Source of the DNA: JAGNRR01 sp965230665
GTDB taxonomy: Bacteria > Bacteroidota > Bacteroidia > Chitinophagales > Chitinophagaceae
Direction: 5' to 3'
Length of the DNA stretch: 64,000 nt
Assembly: GCA_965230665.1 (NCBI GenBank)
Contig: CBDDLM010000005.1
Location: 1-64,000, forward strand
Positions 1-9,121 of the stretch are shown here, in pieces. The notes beneath the pieces were generated by a model. It was given only the letters and a program-made list of their open reading frames with translations, did no database searches and was not told the DNA's origin. A program made the translations under genes and the position numbers. Each line of letters opens with the position of its first letter. Position 1 is the stretch's first letter.

Positions 1-1
1 T

Positions 2-1510
2 ACCGAACAGTTCAAGAATCCTGATCATGATTATTACTTAGACCCAGAAGATTTTGGTGGCGAAGATTCAGAAGAATATGCTGAAGAGCTAAAAGTCGAG
101 CTTGAGCAACGAGATTATTACGCTGAGGTAAACGTATTTTGGGTGCCAGCCGCAGCGCGTTGGCAGTTCTTGCAAGACAACAATAAAACCGTTATTGGTG
201 GCGCAGAGCTAGAGCTACCTGATGGGAATACTAAAAAATTCAGCTCTGTTGGGCATCTAATCGACAACGCTCTAGAGCAAATTGAAGCGGATAACCAAAA
301 GCTCAAAGGCGTACTAAATAAGCTTTACACCCGCTTACAAATCGATCAAGCAAAGCTAGGCGAGCTTATCGATCTAATCGCGACAATTCCATTCAACCAT
401 GCAAGCTTGAACTCCAAAGATATTCTTGGGCACGTATATGAATATATGCTCGGCCAGTTCGCCTTGGCAGAAGGTAAAAAAGGTGGCCAGTATTACACGC
501 CTAAATCTATTGTTAGTTTGATCGTCCAAATGCTTGAACCCTTCAAAGGGCGGGTTTATGACCCTGCCATGGGTTCTGGTGGTTTCTTTGTGCAGTCTGA
601 GCACTTTATCAATGCCCATAAAGGAAAGATTGGTGATGTTTCTATTTATGGGCAGGAATACAACCACACGACATGGCAGCTAGCCGCCATGAATATGGCC
701 ATCCGTGGAATTGATTTTAATTTCGGTAAAGAGCCTGCCAATACTTACACCAACGACCAGCACCCAGACTTACGCGCTGATTACGTGATGGCCAATCCCC
801 CTTTCAACATGAAAGAATGGGACACAGGCGTCAGTGAAAACGACCCCCGCTGGAAATACGGAACACCACCTTCAGGAAATGCTAACTTCGCGTGGCTTCA
901 GCATATGCTCTATCACCTAGCACCTAACGGCTCGATGGGCTTGTTGCTGTCCAATGGATCGATGAGTTCCAGCACGAACAATGAGGGGACAATTCGTAAG
1001 AGCCTAATTGAAGAAGACTTGATTGAATGCATGGTGGCGCTTCCGGGGCAGCTTTTCACCAATACGCAAATCCCCGCCTGTATCTGGTTTTTAACCAAAA
1101 ACAAAGGTGCACGTATAGCGGCAAGTGGCAGAAAACTACGCGATCGTAAAGGCGAAGTTCTTTTTATCGATGCCAGAAATTTAGGGTATATGAAAGACAG
1201 AGTGCTACGCGACTTTACCGCAGATGATTTGAACACAGTGACCAATGCCTTCCACAATTGGCAGATGGGCGAAGGCTATGCGGATGTTGCTGGTTTTGTT
1301 AAATCGGCAAAGCTAGAAGATATCCAAAAACACGATCACGTTCTTACGCCCGGACGTTATGTTGGAGCTGCTGATACAGAAGAAGATAGCGAACCCTTTG
1401 CTGAGAAAATGGCACGTTTAACAGACCAGTTAAAAACACAGTTTGAAGAATCTGATCGTCTGGAAGCAGAAATCAAAAACAACTTGGCGGGGCTGGGTTA
1501 TGAGTGCTAA
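2..1510 (+). CDS. hsdM: Type I restriction-modification methyltransferase subunit HsdM (5' end outside window)
   Basis: N6-adenine DNA methyltransferase subunit of a type I restriction-modification complex, working with HsdS and HsdR in the cytoplasm. The reading frame is open to the left edge. In-frame residues before the first possible internal start (GTG 143) read as typical HsdM (RDYYAEVNVFWVP), so the true start lies outside and GTG 143 is not the start. The SAM-binding motif DPAMGSGGFF is encoded near 560-590 and the catalytic NPPF motif near 793-805. About 500 C-terminal residues are present. The stop overlaps the hsdS start by 11 bases, so the two are probably translationally coupled. 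Family assignment is secure; only the N-terminus is missing. Confidence 0.96.
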   Translation, partial: TEQFKNPDHDYYLDPEDFGGEDSEEYAEELKVELEQRDYYAEVNVFWVPAAARWQFLQDNNKTVIGGAELELPDGNTKKFSSVGHLIDNALEQIEADNQKLKGVLNKLYTRLQIDQAKLGELIDLIATIPFNHASLNSKDILGHVYEYMLGQFALAEGKKGGQYYTPKSIVSLIVQMLEPFKGRVYDPAMGSGGFFVQSEHFINAHKGKIGDVSIYGQEYNHTTWQLAAMNMAIRGIDFNFGKEPANTYTNDQHPDLRADYVMANPPFNMKEWDTGVSENDPRWKYGTPPSGNANFAWLQHMLYHLAPNGSMGLLLSNGSMSSSTNNEGTIRKSLIEEDLIECMVALPGQLFTNTQIPACIWFLTKNKGARIAASGRKLRDRKGEVLFIDARNLGYMKDRVLRDFTADDLNTVTNAFHNWQMGEGYADVAGFVKSAKLEDIQKHDHVLTPGRYVGAADTEEDSEPFAEKMARLTDQLKTQFEESDRLEAEIKNNLAGLGYEC

Positions 1511-2861
1511 TTGGAATATATCCCCTTTAAGTGAATTAACCCATAAGATTACGAAAGGAACAACACCATCAAAAAAAGATGGTGGATTTAGTGACGATGG
1601 AATTAATTACATTAAAGCTGAGTCAGTTGGTTTTGACGGAAGAATAGATGAAAGTAAATTTTCTTTTATTTCTGAAGGTGTTCATGAAAAATTCAAACGG
1701 TCACAATTAGAAGAGAATGACATTTTGTTCTCAATGGCTGGTGTTCACCTTGGTAAAACGGCGCTTGTTGAAAAAAGGCATGTTCCTGCAAATACAAATC
1801 AAGCATTAGCTCTAATAAGGCCAAATACAGCTGTTATATATCCCAAGTTTCTGCTGTATTTCCTACAGAAAAGAGAAGTTGTACATTTTGCAAATAATGC
1901 TACCTCGCAGTCTGCGCAACCAAATATTAATTTGAAGGATATTGGTTCAATCGAAGTTTGCTATCCTGATTTGGAAGAGCAAATTAGGATTGCTAATAAG
2001 ATTGATTGCTTAAACCAAAAAATTGAACTCAATCGCCAAACAAACCAAACTCTCGAATCCATCTCTCAAGCAATCTTCAAAAGCTGGTTCTTAGATTTTG
2101 AGCCAACTCGTACCAAAATCAGGGCTAAGGAAAATGGTAAAAACCCTGAGCTTGCTGCTATGGCCGCTATTGCAGGCAAAGAGGTTGATGAGCTGGAGTC
2201 TCTAAGTGCTGATCAGCTCGAAAACCTCAAAGCCACAGCCGCACTCTTTCCTGATAGGTTCGTAGAATCCGAACTCGGTCAAATACCAGAGGGCTGGGAC
2301 GTAAAAGCTCTAGATGAGATAGCGCATTATCAGAATGGCTTGGCTTTACAGAAATTTAGACCAGAAGACGAAAATCACTTTCTGCCTGTTTTAAAAATAG
2401 CTCAACTTAAAAAAGGATTTGCAGATGGTGCGGAAAAAGCCTCACCAAACATTAAGGAAGAATGCATTGTAAATGATGGTGATGTTGTTTTTTCTTGGTC
2501 TGGTTCATTAATGATTGATGTATGGTGTGGAGGCAATGCGGCACTAAATCAACACCTTTTTAAGGTAACTTCTGAGCAATATCCAAAGTGGTTTTACTAT
2601 TACTGGACGAAACAGCATTTAGAATCGTTCCAACAGATAGCTGCTGACAAAGCTGTTACGATGGGACACATCAAAAGAAGTCATTTGGCGGAAGCAAAAT
2701 GCGCGGTTCCTAACGTTGACATGAACAGCTTCCAACAGATTAGCCTTTTACTCGATAAGATTGTTGAACAGCGCTTAGAAAGCACCACACTAGAACAAGT
2801 TCGTGATGCACTTCTTCCCAAACTGCTTTCCGGTGAATTGGAGGTAGGTAGTGCCAATTGA
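1500..2861 (+). CDS. hsdS: Type I restriction-modification specificity subunit HsdS
   Basis: DNA sequence-recognition subunit that directs HsdM and HsdR. It has the usual architecture: a first target-recognition domain (about residues 1-180), a conserved central coiled coil with the family-typical string FKSWFLDFEPT (about 192-202), a second target-recognition domain opening with GQIPEGWDVKALDE (about 260), and a C-terminal coiled coil ending in LLPKLLSGEL. The ATG at 1500 is chosen because MSANWN begins the first domain directly and overlaps the hsdM stop. An upstream in-frame ATG at 1443 lies inside hsdM and would add 19 residues unlike the family. About 453 residues, a full-length size. 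The target sequence cannot be predicted from the protein alone. Confidence 0.95.
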   Translation: MSANWNISPLSELTHKITKGTTPSKKDGGFSDDGINYIKAESVGFDGRIDESKFSFISEGVHEKFKRSQLEENDILFSMAGVHLGKTALVEKRHVPANTNQALALIRPNTAVIYPKFLLYFLQKREVVHFANNATSQSAQPNINLKDIGSIEVCYPDLEEQIRIANKIDCLNQKIELNRQTNQTLESISQAIFKSWFLDFEPTRTKIRAKENGKNPELAAMAAIAGKEVDELESLSADQLENLKATAALFPDRFVESELGQIPEGWDVKALDEIAHYQNGLALQKFRPEDENHFLPVLKIAQLKKGFADGAEKASPNIKEECIVNDGDVVFSWSGSLMIDVWCGGNAALNQHLFKVTSEQYPKWFYYYWTKQHLESFQQIAADKAVTMGHIKRSHLAEAKCAVPNVDMNSFQQISLLLDKIVEQRLESTTLEQVRDALLPKLLSGELEVGSAN

Positions 2862-4038
2862 AAAGGTCAAAAAAAGTGCAGAGCTTATTAAGCAGGTTGA
2901 AGTTTTCCTAGAGAACGGCTTCAAAGACAATCAAGACTTTAACGAAGTATTAGACGGTGAAGATTTAATTCAAATTCGTAGTTTGCAAGATCACGAGCAG
3001 ATATACGAATATAAAGCGAGTGAAGTACTTTATTGGGTGGATCGTACAGTTTATTTGGATGAACTGGATAACTGGAATGGTGTTCAGTTAAAAGAAATGC
3101 ACTCGGATGCCATTAATTTTATTGATCAAAGCAATCAAGAAGCTGTTTTTAGTGATCTTGTTAATCTAATTCGAAGAAGAAAAGTTGCTCCGTTTGTGGG
3201 GGCAGGTATTTCGGCTGCTGCTGGGTATCCCGGGTGGGGCAGCACACTTCGAGATTTGGGGCTAAAGCTAACAGAAGTCGATGATACAGAAGTAGAACAG
3301 TTGTTAGCAAATGAAGATTACCTTTCACTTGCTCAAAAACTATCTGAGGCATCATCAAGCCAGCTCGAAAATCATGTAAGAACTACCTTTCGGGTAAAGC
3401 CAACAATCGAAACCGACCGCAGCCATATTCCTAGAGTAATCCAGTTACTTCCCCGCCTATGTTATGGGGCAATGGTTACTACAAACTTCGATACACTCAT
3501 TGAAGATTGGTTTAAATCCAAGGGCGCCCCAGAATTCGATGGTTTTCTTCTTGGATTACAACAAAATAGTAATTTTGTTCAAAAGTTACTGAAAGGTGAT
3601 CGATGCCTGTTAAAGCTGCATGGGGATGCAAGTCAGCCTGACACTTACATTTTTACCGAAGACCAATACAAACAAGGTTATGGTGAAGCTGAAGTTGATT
3701 TTCGCCTACAACTCCCGAAAGCACTACGCCAAGTCTATGTCAGTCATTCATTGTTGTTTCTTGGCTGTTCTTTGGCACAAGACAAAACAATGGATTTATT
3801 TAAGCAGGTCAAGGAAGAGGGACAATTTGTTATACCAGAGCATTTTGCCTTGCTAGCGGAGCCCAAGAAAGAAGATGGTGAAATTAACCAGCAAGTTAAA
3901 CAGCAGACAGAAGACCGATTATATGGAATAGGCATTCGTCCTATTTGGTATTCCGGCGATGACAATCATGCGATGTTGGTCAAGTTACTTGAACTGGTGG
4001 TAGAGGTAGCTGAAAACCGAGTTGGCCTAGGAGGATAA
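2851..4038 (+). CDS. SIR2-domain protein inside the type I R-M operon
   Basis: A 395-residue protein with a SIR2-like NAD-binding domain in its second half. The motif APFVGAGISAAAGYPGWG (about residues 113-130) is the Rossmann/NAD loop, and TTNFDTLIEDW (about 210-220) is the second conserved block of the SIR2_2-type family seen in phage-defence proteins. The first ~100 residues have no recognised domain. Start GTG 2851 is preceded by GGAGGTAG at a good distance and overlaps the hsdS stop by 11 bases, so it is co-translated with hsdS. Known SIR2 defence proteins (Thoeris ThsA, DSR systems, SIR2-Argonaute) deplete NAD on infection. Inference: an abortive-infection NADase coupled to restriction. 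Its trigger is unknown, and it could instead be an inactive sensor. Confidence 0.85.
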   Translation: MPIEKVKKSAELIKQVEVFLENGFKDNQDFNEVLDGEDLIQIRSLQDHEQIYEYKASEVLYWVDRTVYLDELDNWNGVQLKEMHSDAINFIDQSNQEAVFSDLVNLIRRRKVAPFVGAGISAAAGYPGWGSTLRDLGLKLTEVDDTEVEQLLANEDYLSLAQKLSEASSSQLENHVRTTFRVKPTIETDRSHIPRVIQLLPRLCYGAMVTTNFDTLIEDWFKSKGAPEFDGFLLGLQQNSNFVQKLLKGDRCLLKLHGDASQPDTYIFTEDQYKQGYGEAEVDFRLQLPKALRQVYVSHSLLFLGCSLAQDKTMDLFKQVKEEGQFVIPEHFALLAEPKKEDGEINQQVKQQTEDRLYGIGIRPIWYSGDDNHAMLVKLLELVVEVAENRVGLGG

Positions 4039-4039
4039 G

Positions 4040-4096
4040 ATGAGCAAAGGGATGATCCTATTGATAACAAAGACTAGAGCTGTGAGCCAGCCATGA
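4040..4096 (+). CDS. 18-residue leader ORF overlapping the hsdR start
   Basis: A tiny ORF (MSKGMILLITK then 7 more residues) with a perfect AGGAGG ribosome-binding site at 4029-4034, five bases before its ATG. Its TGA overlaps the hsdR ATG as ATGA (4093-4096). hsdR itself has no purine-rich Shine-Dalgarno sequence just upstream (GTGAGCCAGCC). The arrangement suggests ribosomes reach hsdR by termination-reinitiation, which would keep endonuclease output below that of the methylase. This is inferred from sequence layout only; the peptide itself need not have a function. Confidence 0.55.
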   Translation: MSKGMILLITKTRAVSQP

Positions 4097-7000
4097 TTAC
4101 TGAAGATCAACTAGAACAACTCTGCCTTGATTGGTTTCAGGCAATTGGATACGACTATATCTGTGGTTATGACATAGCACCAGATGGCGCGAGTCCTGAA
4201 CGAAGTGATTATCGTCAGATCATACTGGGTGCGAGGTTGCTAGAAAGTCTTGTAAGAATAAATCCGCATATTCCAGTTTCAACGCTTGAGCAAGTTGTTC
4301 ATCAGGTATCTAAGCCGGAAACTCCGATACTGATTAAAAATAATAAAACCTTCCATCAAATGTTGCTGGAAGGCGTGAAGGTTGATTACAAAGACGATAA
4401 CGGCGAAGAAAAGCATGATTATGCTCGCCTTGTTGATTTCGACAATTTGCAGAATAACCAGTTTTTGGTCGTAAACCAGTTTACTCTCATTGGCAGCAAA
4501 GGTAATCGTCGCCCGGATGTCATTGTCTTTATCAATGGTCTGCCGCTTGCAGTATTGGAACTCAAAAATCCAGCGGATAGTAAAGCTGATATTTGGTCGG
4601 CTTATCAACAAATACAAACTTATAAGGACGAAATTCCTGACCTGTTCGCTTTTAATGAGGCACTTGTTATTAGTGATGGGCTCAATGCTCGCGTCGGTTC
4701 TCTGACAGCCAATAAAGAACGCTTTATGGCATGGCGTACCGTCAGTAATGAACATGATAGGCCGCTATTTGAGTATGCACTGGAAACATTGATAAGGGGC
4801 TTTTTTAAACCAGATTTATTTTTGGATTATATTCGCCACTTCATTCTGTTTGAGCAAGCTGGTGACGTTACCATCAAGAAAATTGCAGGCTATCATCAGT
4901 TTCATGCCGTGCGTGAAGCAGTAAGAGCTACTGTGATTGCTTCACAAACCGAGGATGGAATTGCAGAACCACGAGCTAACTATGCAAATAGAGTAGTTCC
5001 CGGCTCTGGTAAGGCTGGAGTTGTGTGGCACACGCAGGGTTCTGGTAAATCTATCTCCATGGTGTGCTATGCGGGTAAATTGCTCGCTCAACCTGAAATG
5101 AACAACCCGACAATCGTGGTCGTCACTGACCGTAATGATCTCGATGGTCAGCTCTACGATACCTTCGGCATGGCCGCTGAAACACTCAAACAAACGCCGG
5201 TTCAAGCTGAAGACCGTGATGACTTGCGAGAAATTCTATCTTCTCGGCAGTCTGGCGGTATTATCTTCACGACTGTTCAGAAGTTCGCTTTGTTGGGGGA
5301 TGAAACGTCTCATCCAGTTTTAAGTGAACGTAAGAATATCGTTGTGGTGAGTGATGAAGCCCATCGCAGTCAGTATGGTGATAAAGCCAAATTTAATGCC
5401 AAAACAGGTAAGTACACATTTGGCTATTCAAAACATATGAGAGATGCGTTGCCCGCAGCATCTTTTATTGGCTTTACGGGAACACCGATAGACTCTGCTG
5501 ATAAAGACACCAGAGCTGTTTTTGGTGATTACGTTTCTATTTATGACATTCAGGATGCTGTTGATGATGGTGCTACGGTGCCTATTTATTACGAGTCCAG
5601 ATTGGCAAAGTTGAATATCAACGAAGCAGAAATGGAAGCCCTCAATGATGAAGTCGATGAAGTCATTGAAGATGAGGAAGACGTTGCAGCAAGGGAAAGT
5701 ACAAAATCTAAGTGGGCGGCCTTAGAAAAATTAGTGGGTAGCGAACCTCGTATTGCCTTAGTCGGAAATGACTTGGTTGAGCATTTTGAAAATCGAATTG
5801 CAACCATGCCCGGTAAGGCTATGGCTGTTTGTATGAGCAGAGAAATCTGCGTCGATTTATATGATGCGATAGTAGCTATCAGACCAGAGTGGCATGACCC
5901 TGATCCGATGAAGGGTGCTATTAAGATCGTGATGACAGGGGCAGCTTCAGATAAAGAAAAGCTGCAACCACATATCTACAATAAAGAAACTAAAAAGCTG
6001 TTTGAAAAGCGTTTTAAGGATGTAAACGATCCTCTGCAAATCGTAATAGTGCGAGATATGTGGCTAACGGGTTTTGATGCACCTAATTGCCACACGATGT
6101 ATATCGACAAGCCGATGAAAGGCCATAACCTAATGCAAGCGATTGCGCGTGTTAATCGAGTATTTAAAGACAAGCCCGGTGGGCTGGTTGTCGATTACAT
6201 TGGTATTGCCAACGAATTAAAACAGGCACTAAAAACCTATACAGGTTCAAACGGGAAAGGTAAACCAACACACGACACCCATGAAGCCTACGCCATCCTT
6301 CTAGAAAAAATGGATGTCGTTAGAAGTATGTTCCATGGATTCGACTACAGCGGTTATGAAGACAATGCGTTGCAGCTTTTACCCGGTGCCATGAACCATA
6401 TTCTGGGGCTAAAGGGCAAAAACGACGAATTGGATGGTAAAAGGCGCTTTCTTGATGTGATGGCTGCAATTTGCAAGGCTTACACACTATGCGGAACAAT
6501 GGATGAGGTGGAGCCGTACAAGAAGGAAATTGCATTCCTTGGTGCGGTTAAGAATGCTATCAGCAAGTTCACCACTATTGATAAACGCCGCTCTGACGAA
6601 GAGAAAAATTCAGCTCTGAAGCAGATAATCGACAATGCTGTTATTGCCGATGGTGTCGATGACATCTTTAATCTAGTTGGACTTGATAAACCAAATATTG
6701 GCCTGCTGTCTCCAGAATTTATGGAAGACGTAGCCAATTTGAAGGAGAAAAATCTGGCTGTTGATTTATTAGAGCGCCTACTACGTGACGAAGTAAAAGC
6801 TCGGATGAAAACAGATGTGGTTTCTGAAAAGAAATATTCTGAGCGTATACAGGAGACACTACGCAAGTATCACAACAGAGCCATTGAAACCGCTCAGGTA
6901 ATCGAAGAGCTAATAAAGATGGCCAAAGAAATGGCAGAAGATGAAGAGCTTGCTGCAAACTCTGGCTTAAACACTGATGAAATTGCTTTTTACAGAGCGC

Positions 7001-7257
7001 TTATTCAAAACGAGTCTGCTGTTAGAGAACTTGGGGACAATAACCTTCGTGAACTTGCAAAGCACGTAACCAATCAATTGCGAAAAAGCACTACCGTTGA
7101 TTGGCAGGTGCGTGACAGCGTTCGAGCAAAATTGCGTAACCTTGTACGTCGAGCGCTTAGGAAGTGGAAGTATCCGCCGGACAAAGCTGATGAGGCGATT
7201 GAGTTGTGTTTAAAGCAGGCGGAAGCATTGAGTGAGCATTGGAGTGCTGGTGTATAA
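4093..7257 (+). CDS. hsdR: Type I restriction endonuclease subunit HsdR
   Basis: ATP-dependent translocase and nuclease subunit, 1054 residues. The N-terminal PD-(D/E)xK nuclease is visible as RPDVIVFINGLPLAVLELK (about residues 138-156). Superfamily-2 helicase motifs follow: Walker A TQGSGKS (about 313-319), DEAH (about 420), FTGTP (about 460) and a downstream QAIARVNR motif VI (about 685-692). The C-terminal third is helical and probably docks onto HsdM. Length and motif order match complete, active HsdR proteins, so the system appears functional provided hsdM is intact to the left. The start at 4093 is the first Met of the conserved N-terminus MITEDQLEQLCLDWF and overlaps the leader ORF. 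Confidence 0.96.
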   Translation: MITEDQLEQLCLDWFQAIGYDYICGYDIAPDGASPERSDYRQIILGARLLESLVRINPHIPVSTLEQVVHQVSKPETPILIKNNKTFHQMLLEGVKVDYKDDNGEEKHDYARLVDFDNLQNNQFLVVNQFTLIGSKGNRRPDVIVFINGLPLAVLELKNPADSKADIWSAYQQIQTYKDEIPDLFAFNEALVISDGLNARVGSLTANKERFMAWRTVSNEHDRPLFEYALETLIRGFFKPDLFLDYIRHFILFEQAGDVTIKKIAGYHQFHAVREAVRATVIASQTEDGIAEPRANYANRVVPGSGKAGVVWHTQGSGKSISMVCYAGKLLAQPEMNNPTIVVVTDRNDLDGQLYDTFGMAAETLKQTPVQAEDRDDLREILSSRQSGGIIFTTVQKFALLGDETSHPVLSERKNIVVVSDEAHRSQYGDKAKFNAKTGKYTFGYSKHMRDALPAASFIGFTGTPIDSADKDTRAVFGDYVSIYDIQDAVDDGATVPIYYESRLAKLNINEAEMEALNDEVDEVIEDEEDVAARESTKSKWAALEKLVGSEPRIALVGNDLVEHFENRIATMPGKAMAVCMSREICVDLYDAIVAIRPEWHDPDPMKGAIKIVMTGAASDKEKLQPHIYNKETKKLFEKRFKDVNDPLQIVIVRDMWLTGFDAPNCHTMYIDKPMKGHNLMQAIARVNRVFKDKPGGLVVDYIGIANELKQALKTYTGSNGKGKPTHDTHEAYAILLEKMDVVRSMFHGFDYSGYEDNALQLLPGAMNHILGLKGKNDELDGKRRFLDVMAAICKAYTLCGTMDEVEPYKKEIAFLGAVKNAISKFTTIDKRRSDEEKNSALKQIIDNAVIADGVDDIFNLVGLDKPNIGLLSPEFMEDVANLKEKNLAVDLLERLLRDEVKARMKTDVVSEKKYSERIQETLRKYHNRAIETAQVIEELIKMAKEMAEDEELAANSGLNTDEIAFYRALIQNESAVRELGDNNLRELAKHVTNQLRKSTTVDWQVRDSVRAKLRNLVRRALRKWKYPPDKADEAIELCLKQAEALSEHWSAGV

Positions 7258-7388
7258 ATAATCTGAAGACAATTTATCCAGTGGCGGTTTCTTTAGGTCT
7301 GTTTGTTTGAAGTGAAAAATGAAACTTTCAAATGATTGTTATAACAAGAATAGATTAGTTTGAATGGCTGAAAAGGAGGTCGCGCATT

Positions 7389-7511
7389 ATGATTGGTAAA
7401 GGGTCAGAGTGGCATAGATGGGAGCCTCATATCCATGCTCCCGGCACGGTACTCAACAATCAGTTTGAGGGTCGGCCGTCATCCTGGAAAAATTCTCCAA
7501 AAATAGGTTAA
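7389..7511 (+). pseudogene. 5' fragment of a TrlF-like PHP/ATPase gene
   Basis: A 40-codon ORF with a strong AGGAGGT ribosome-binding site (7374-7380). It encodes GSEWHRWEPHIHAPGTVLN (residues 5-23), which resembles the N-terminus of TrlF-family PHP-domain proteins: a GSEWxxWDxHIHxPGT pattern where HxH is the first metal-binding pair. The reading frame stops after PSSWKNSPKIG and nothing downstream continues the family, so the rest of the gene (normally several hundred residues or more) is lost. It sits just after hsdR, where such defence-associated genes are often found. The family name is from memory of the motif; the truncation is seen directly. Confidence 0.6.
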
Positions 7512-7652
7512 CCGACTGTTTTTAAAAAGAAAATTTAAAGTTACGCATGATTACCTGCCATATGCGTAAATGTGCAATTTACAAGCAACAAAGCTTTTTA
7601 TTTGCAGCTATTATCGTTAACGTAGCTACTGACTGCGTCTGAGAGCAGCAGG
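7512..7652. other. Intergenic stretch without a recognised gene
   Basis: Together with 7258-7388 this is the non-coding DNA around the TrlF-like remnant. A short inverted repeat ACGCAT/ATGCGT occurs near 7543-7567. No convincing promoter, RNA gene or coding fragment was recognised. Confidence 0.4.
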
Positions 7653-7961
7653 TCACTTTTGACATATGCTTTCTCCCACATCGTTTTTGCTTAGTTTATA
7701 ATAGTCCAACTGTCTACTAAAGCAGGGGAAGATCACAACTGTATGAGTGCTGTAATCAAGGTTTAATTTTTTATACAACTCAAGATAGTTATCCAGGAAC
7801 ATAAAACCGTAACCCACAATAAGTGACAAAAACAAAAATAATATAGAGTTTTTAACAATTCCGTATTTACCTGAACGAAGTCTAGTTACAGAAAAGTATA
7901 TGAAAAAAATTAATAAAAGTGGTGTATATGAGTCAGCAATCTTATCTAGTATTTCGTACAC
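7653..7961 (-). CDS. Small membrane protein, function unknown
   Basis: 102 residues starting at GTG 7961 (upstream purine stretch AGGTAGGG). At least two hydrophobic segments are visible: LLLIFFIYFSV (about residues 15-25) and ILFLFLSLIVGYGFMFL (about 39-55). The string YSTHTVVIFP (about 70-79) faintly recalls the central motif of PAP2-type phosphatases, but the protein is too short for that family and lacks its other motifs. It could be a truncated relative. It ends with soluble residues after the last helix and stands alone between the TrlF-like remnant and the Rep-like gene. Confidence 0.4.
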   Translation of the reverse strand: MYEILDKIADSYTPLLLIFFIYFSVTRLRSGKYGIVKNSILFLFLSLIVGYGFMFLDNYLELYKKLNLDYSTHTVVIFPCFSRQLDYYKLSKNDVGESICQK

Positions 7962-8007
7962 AGCCCTACCTAGTTCGTAATATTAAAGTATGTTTTATTG
8001 CCGAAAT

Positions 8008-9063
8008 TTATTGAATTTTTAAAGCTTTATTTTTATCTTTTTTTAATGCGTTTCTTTTGTTTGCCGCAATTTGCTCTGAAACAAATTCATTCGTGGGTAC
8101 AACGACATATTTCACGTCAACGATCGTTCTTCCCTCTTTTCTATCATCTGTAGTGAATGAACGAATAATCTTCTTTTCTTTCAATTCATTCAATGAACGA
8201 ATTGCTTTTTTTCTGTTATCGATTTCTCGTGCCTGTTGCAATAACCCGCTATTTTTTAGATCAGAATACATAAAATGATAATCATTAGTCATATTTGCTT
8301 GAGTAAAGCGATTTATCATCCGCTTATAAATCCATCGTGTCAGTTGTTCATTACACTGCATTAATCTCTCATAGTTAAATTGCCTATACCCTAAACTATT
8401 AATACCGTGACTGATAAATAAAGGCAATCTTGCTACATGTAATGCTTCTGTATTCGCTAAATACTCCTTTCTACCCACTGTTACCAAGTCCTGCAAAATA
8501 GAACCTTTCCATGTTTCTTTCCCTTTTGTATAAAAAGTCAAAATACAGGAACTCATTACTTCAATACTATGTTTTATTTCAGTCAAACTCCTTGTTTTGT
8601 TGCGAGACTTTAACTCTCTTTGTATCATTTTTAATGAAAATTTCACCCAGGTTTCCAGGTTTTTAGGGTCATGAACTCCTAGATTTTGTTCAGAAAGTAT
8701 CTTTTTCAGAGCCTCTTCAATCATTTCTTCAGAAACACCTGGAAAATATGCCTTATAAACACCTTCCTCTATCTCAATTAATGCAGGTTGGATTTTAATT
8801 TCACATTCCTCACCTTTATACAGGTACTTCCATCGATATGGCTTGGCCAAACCATCCTTTGTTCGTATTTTTTCAATCTGTTTTGCAGTAAAGAAATATT
8901 TAGGTATGGACTCCCAAGTTTCCACGGTATTTGATACCGAGTTTTTGTCGTCGGCAATGAAATTTCGAAATAAATCAAATTGATCACTCTGAATGGGCAG
9001 CTGAGGGACTACTTTTGATGGTTTTTTAGCCATTTTCTTCTTTTTTGGAACAGAAATACTCAT
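8008..9063 (-). CDS. Plasmid replication-initiator-like protein (tentative)
   Basis: 351 residues from ATG 9063; an in-frame GTG at 9075 is a weaker alternative. The Lys-rich N-terminus (VPKKKKMAKKPSK) and Lys-rich tail suggest a nucleic-acid binder. The middle and end (LPLFISHGINSLGYRQFNYERLM, then NEQLTRWIYKRMINRF, about residues 225-265) look like the winged-helix half of plasmid or element Rep proteins. The segment RKKAIRSLNELKEKKIIRSF (about 290-309) has the shape of a second helix-turn-helix with wing. I cannot name the family with certainty. The ISAs1 element sits only about 50 bases upstream of the start and may have replaced its promoter. Confidence 0.4.
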   Translation of the reverse strand: MSISVPKKKKMAKKPSKVVPQLPIQSDQFDLFRNFIADDKNSVSNTVETWESIPKYFFTAKQIEKIRTKDGLAKPYRWKYLYKGEECEIKIQPALIEIEEGVYKAYFPGVSEEMIEEALKKILSEQNLGVHDPKNLETWVKFSLKMIQRELKSRNKTRSLTEIKHSIEVMSSCILTFYTKGKETWKGSILQDLVTVGRKEYLANTEALHVARLPLFISHGINSLGYRQFNYERLMQCNEQLTRWIYKRMINRFTQANMTNDYHFMYSDLKNSGLLQQAREIDNRKKAIRSLNELKEKKIIRSFTTDDRKEGRTIVDVKYVVVPTNEFVSEQIAANKRNALKKDKNKALKIQ

Positions 9064-9111
9064 ATAAACACTCACTATACCTGATGTTATATAAAATGTT
9101 TATAGAAAGGC

Positions 9112-9121
9112 ATTCCATATT
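9112..9121. repeat. Left copy of the 10-bp target-site duplication of the ISAs1 element
   Basis: ATTCCATATT directly precedes the left terminal repeat. The identical 10 bases follow the right terminal repeat at 10325-10334. The exact match marks a single, fairly recent insertion. Confidence 0.93.

Noticed and set aside
143..145. GTG as the start of hsdM
   Set aside because: The frame upstream to the window edge encodes conserved HsdM residues, so the gene simply begins outside the window.
1443..1499. Longer hsdS start inside hsdM
   Set aside because: It would add 19 residues unlike HsdS N-termini; ATG 1500 gives the standard start and a short overlap.
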